Positions 6,321 to 8,071 of a stretch of 8,071 nucleotides of DNA are shown here, in pieces. Made by a program: the position numbers and the translations under genes. Every line of letters starts with the position of its first letter. Within the stretch, counting starts at the first letter, position 1. The notes below the pieces were generated by a model. It was not told where the DNA came from. It searched no databases and was given only the letters and a program-made list of their open reading frames with translations. Origin of the DNA: JANRKT01 sp033763355 (GTDB taxonomy: Bacteria > Bacteroidota > Bacteroidia > Chitinophagales > Chitinophagaceae); NCBI GenBank assembly GCA_033763355.1, contig JANRKT010000119.1:1-8071 (forward strand), written 5' to 3'.

Positions 6321-6379
6321 GGGTTGTTTTTTCGCAGCAGTAAAGTACAGAAAAAAAGACCAAACAGAAAAAACACTTA
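6321..6379 (-). promoter_or_regulatory. Leader of sigma B, conserved with the leader of sigma A
   Basis: This block aligns without gaps to 1345-1403, with seven mismatches in 59 by hand count. It retains the TTA at 6377-6379 that in the other copy is the CHAT stop codon, although no CHAT gene lies upstream here. Similarity continues weakly past it (CCTG, then TTTCC/TTTT/GC runs near 6384-6400), with small gaps. It probably contains the sigma B promoter or a 5'-UTR control element. Confidence 0.55.
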
Positions 6380-6469
6380 ATTACCTGTTTCCCTTTTGCA
6401 TTTTGCTGCGACAAATATTGTGATGCCGTTTTTGAGAGCATCTGACCATTAACTTATAAACCGGGTTGT
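6380..6469. promoter_or_regulatory. Divergent intergenic region between sigma B and the lipoprotein gene
   Basis: The stretch from 6321 to 6469 separates two divergent genes, and 6380-6469 is the part not shared with the other sigma leader. It must hold the plus-strand promoter of the lipoprotein gene and may hold part of the sigma B promoter. On the minus strand AATATTTG (about 6420-6413) is a near match to the Bacteroidota -7 element TAnnTTTG but lacks a convincing partner. No terminator or inverted repeat stands out. Confidence 0.35.
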
Positions 6470-7078
6470 ATGAACCGCCGCTCCATTAATATTTTACCTC
6501 GTTTTGCAGGATATGTGCTGCTGGCGGCTTTTCTTATAACCTGCAGTAAAAAAGAAACCGGCCCTTCAAACAACCCTCTCCATACCCTTGCGTTGGGCGA
6601 AAACATTTCACTTGACAGCCGTTTCTCCGTTCCCTGCAACTTTATGGAAGATACTCCCGGGTTTCCAGGAAACAAACAAATGTCAGGATGGTATTACGGA
6701 TATGGCAGCAGCAATAAAAGTTCTATCGGGCAGGGCGTTACTTACGTGAACCTCTGTAAACAGGAAGGGCAGATTTACAATAACCCCCTTGCGTGGTTTT
6801 ACCCTGAAGAGCTTGAAAAAATAAATACCAGCCCTGTTAAAACCATCAATGCCCTGATAAAGTATGGCGAAGAAAATACCCTTTTACTCAGCTTTACCGA
6901 AAACCCCCGGATATTGGAAACACCAGATAAAAATATGTTGCGGTTCAGTGTAAAAGCCGTTGTTGCAGATGGCACAGGAAAATTTGCATCTGCCCGCGGC
7001 GAAATAACTGTAACCGGCGGCATCAGGTTACCGGACAATCACGCTGATATAAATTATTCAGGCACCATCAAATTGTGA
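6470..7078 (+). CDS. Small exported lipoprotein with AOC/dirigent-like barrel C-terminus
   Basis: This encodes 202 residues. The N-terminus MNRRSINILPRFAG, then a hydrophobic run and LITC, forms a lipoprotein signal with the lipidated cysteine at residue 25, followed by SKKETGPSNN. The mature protein is predicted to be a lipoprotein in the cell envelope. The C-terminal half (about residues 120-202) has the strand-rich pattern and the signature VADGTGKFASARGEITVTGG, resembling allene-oxide-cyclase or dirigent-like eight-stranded barrels, where GTGxFAxAxG is a typical turn. This assignment comes from pattern only. The central part (residues about 50-100) is rich in Gly, Ser and Tyr, with cysteines at 56 and 96. 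The gene is divergent from sigma B and 96 bases upstream of the first BLIP/PepSY-like gene, with a strong hairpin in between. No catalytic residues can be assigned. Confidence 0.85.
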   Translation: MNRRSINILPRFAGYVLLAAFLITCSKKETGPSNNPLHTLALGENISLDSRFSVPCNFMEDTPGFPGNKQMSGWYYGYGSSNKSSIGQGVTYVNLCKQEGQIYNNPLAWFYPEELEKINTSPVKTINALIKYGEENTLLLSFTENPRILETPDKNMLRFSVKAVVADGTGKFASARGEITVTGGIRLPDNHADINYSGTIKL

Positions 7079-7119
7079 GAAGAATAGCAGCCGTTTGCTA
7101 AAAAGAAAAACATTCATTT

Positions 7120-7157
7120 AACTGCCTTTTTATTGCAGTACAATAAAACAGGCAGGT
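7120..7157 (+). other. Long imperfect hairpin between lipoprotein and BLIP/PepSY-like genes
   Basis: The arm CTGCCTTTTTATTG (7122-7135) pairs with CAATAAAACAGGCAG (7141-7155) over 14 positions with one bulged C and a five-base loop, CAGTA. Flanking AA/TT extends it with another bulge. No T-run follows on the plus strand, so it is not a classical terminator for the lipoprotein gene. It ends about 18 bases before the preferred start at 7175, so it could act as a 5'-UTR structure or mRNA stabiliser. Confidence 0.55.
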
Positions 7158-7174
7158 TGCTAAACCAGATTAAA

Positions 7175-7723
7175 ATGAAAAACACAGTTTTTGCTGTGCT
7201 GGCAGGTTGCCTGTCTGCAACAGCATCAGTTAAAACAGCCGAAGCGCAAAGCCATAAAAGCAGGCCGGCGCTTTTTAACCTGAAAGCATTACAGGCTTTT
7301 GTCTCCTATACTGACTCAATATACACCGCACCAGCCGTTGTTAACCCCCTGAAGAACATCCATACAAAAGCCATCCTCAGCTTTAAAAAAATCTTTCCTG
7401 CGGCTATTAATGAACGTTGGTTCTCAGTTGAGGATGGCTTTATGGTAAAGTTTATTGATGATGGCACGATGAACCGGGCCGATTTTGACCGCAAAGGCAA
7501 CTGGCTGCACAGCATAAAATATTACGGAGAAGAAAAACTGCTGCCTGAATTAAGGACCCAGGTCAAACAACTTTACTTTGATTACTCCATAACGCTGGTT
7601 ACAGAAATTTATAAACACGGCTACACCGTGTACATCATTCAGCTGGAAACATGCAATGCACTAAAAAAAATCAGGATATGCAACGGTGAACCGGAGCTGA
7701 TTGAAGATTACATAAAAAGATAA
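7175..7723 (+). CDS. Secreted BLIP/PepSY-like protein (first of a tandem pair)
   Basis: This encodes 182 residues from the ATG at 7175. An in-frame ATG at 7133 exists but lies inside the hairpin and would put 14 polar residues ahead of the signal peptide. The start at 7175 gives MKNTVFAVLAGCLSATAS, a normal signal peptide with likely cleavage near TAEA/Q. The mature part, from about residue 60 on, shows the pattern of Bacteroidota beta-lactamase-inhibitor-like, PepSY-like periplasmic proteins: FKKIFPAAINERWFSVEDGF, then FIDDGTMNRADFDRKGNW, then ELRTQVKQLYFDYSI and a final YTVYIIQLE / CNGEPELIEDY. These proteins usually have no known catalytic function and are thought to bind ligands or peptides in the periplasm. 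The downstream gene is a paralogue. The family assignment is from motif pattern only. Confidence 0.85.
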   Translation: MKNTVFAVLAGCLSATASVKTAEAQSHKSRPALFNLKALQAFVSYTDSIYTAPAVVNPLKNIHTKAILSFKKIFPAAINERWFSVEDGFMVKFIDDGTMNRADFDRKGNWLHSIKYYGEEKLLPELRTQVKQLYFDYSITLVTEIYKHGYTVYIIQLETCNALKKIRICNGEPELIEDYIKR

Positions 7724-7798
7724 ATGCTGCATTCAGAATTTAATCACTCTCATCCTAAGAACAATTAAATACAATCATTAACTATTAAACCTTAAAAA
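7724..7798 (+). promoter_or_regulatory. AT-rich spacer ahead of the second BLIP/PepSY-like gene
   Basis: These 75 bases are AT-rich, with repeated TTAAA/ATTAA motifs and an A-run immediately before the ATG at 7799. Such A-rich leaders are typical of Bacteroidota translation starts that lack a Shine-Dalgarno sequence. No terminator stem and no clear -7 element were found, so cotranscription with the gene upstream remains possible. Confidence 0.3.
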
Positions 7799-8071
7799 AT
7801 GAAAAAGACCATTTTCACACTGGCAGCAGGAATCATTGTTTCCTTTGCCGCAACAAGCCATGTTAACGCTCAGTTCAACGCCAAAACAACATTAACCTCT
7901 GACCAGGCCAAAGCAATGGCGGCATTGGACAAACCGGCTTCCGGCGCTTCAGCAGCCGATAACAAAAGCCTGGTAAACATCAGGGCCGTTAAGGATTTTG
8001 CCAAAACTTTCAGCTCCGTAAAAAATGAAAACTGGGTACTTGCTGATGACGGCGGTTTCATTGCCAAATTC
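7799..8071 (+). CDS. Secreted BLIP/PepSY-like protein (second of tandem pair, 3' truncated by window)
   Basis: Ninety-one codons are visible and the frame is open at the window end. MKKTIFTLAAGIIVSFAATS is a signal peptide with probable cleavage after VNA in HVNAQFNA. Residues 25-58 are a low-complexity Ala/Ser/Lys-rich linker. From residue 61 the sequence IRAVKDFAKTFSSVKNENWV, followed by LADDGGFIAKF, parallels the FKKIFPAAINERW...DGFMVKF block of the gene before it, so the two are paralogues. The start is supported by the signal peptide and the A-rich leader. The rest of the conserved domain lies outside the window. The family assignment is by similarity to its neighbour and by pattern. Confidence 0.82.
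   Translation, partial: MKKTIFTLAAGIIVSFAATSHVNAQFNAKTTLTSDQAKAMAALDKPASGASAADNKSLVNIRAVKDFAKTFSSVKNENWVLADDGGFIAKF

Larger units (their letters stand above)
4980..6379. repeat. Direct repeat copy B (sigma + TPR membrane module)
   Basis: This is the second copy of the 1.4-kb module seen at 1-1403, in the same orientation and gene order. Here the sigma and TPR genes are separated by nine bases rather than overlapping. The following gene is the 172-residue protein; what follows copy A lies outside the window. Confidence 0.85.

Noticed and set aside
6160..6441. Minus-strand 93-codon frame covering the sigma B leader
   Set aside because: It overlaps the well-supported sigma B gene in another frame. 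Its middle is simply the T-rich leader translated.
6380..6469. A definite Bacteroidota promoter for sigma B or the lipoprotein gene
   Set aside because: Only single half-matches to TTTG or TAnnTTTG were found, without acceptable spacing to a partner.
7133..7174. Earlier start for the first BLIP/PepSY-like gene
   Set aside because: It lies within the hairpin and would place 14 polar residues before an otherwise perfect signal peptide.
7079..7174. Rho-independent terminator for the lipoprotein gene
   Set aside because: The hairpin there is strong, but no T-run follows it on the plus strand, so it was kept only as an unexplained hairpin.
1..8071. A CRISPR-linked Craspase-type locus
   Set aside because: The TPR-CHAT/sigma combination recalls it, but no repeat-spacer array, Cas7-11-like protein or recognisable Csx30 is present, and this CHAT protein is predicted to be exported.

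Overview
The window looks like a chromosomal segment of a Bacteroidota bacterium, most likely a Chitinophagaceae-type genome. This rests on protein style rather than any marker gene: periplasmic BLIP/PepSY-like proteins, a TPR-CHAT protein with a signal peptide, ECF sigma factors followed by single-pass TPR proteins, AT-rich leaders, and little sign of Shine-Dalgarno sequences. There are no RNA genes, CRISPR arrays, transposases or phage genes.

Minus strand, 6320 down to 1, in transcription order: ECF sigma factor B (6320-5730); single-pass TPR membrane protein B, a probable anti-sigma factor (5720-4980); an unrecognised 172-residue protein with a polyproline tail (4950-4432); a strong Rho-independent terminator (4374-4340); a 945-residue TPR-CHAT protein with a signal peptide, an apparent catalytic His/Cys pair and a C-terminal membrane anchor (4238-1401); ECF sigma factor A (1344-739); TPR membrane protein A (742-1), cut by the window edge just before its presumed stop. 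The sigma/TPR pair, with its 59-bp leader, occurs twice as direct repeats of about 1.4 kb flanking the CHAT gene and the 172-residue gene.

Plus strand, 6470 to 8071: a small lipoprotein whose C-terminal half resembles an allene-oxide-cyclase/dirigent-like barrel, then two secreted BLIP/PepSY-like proteins in tandem, the second cut by the window end. The 6321-6469 gap is a divergent promoter region.

How the genes may work together (inference): each TPR membrane protein has a cytoplasmic N-terminus of about 80 residues, one membrane helix, and TPRs predicted in the periplasm. The CHAT protease-like protein is also predicted to face the periplasm. This suggests a transmembrane signalling cassette in which a periplasmic TPR-CHAT protein senses a signal and acts on the TPR anti-sigma proteins to release the ECF sigma factors. 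It resembles RseA/DegS in layout and the CRISPR-linked Csx29 (TPR-CHAT)/Csx30/sigma pathway in components, but no CRISPR or cas gene is present. The two sigma factors are almost identical in their DNA-binding segment, so they probably read the same promoters while the two periplasmic TPR domains have diverged.
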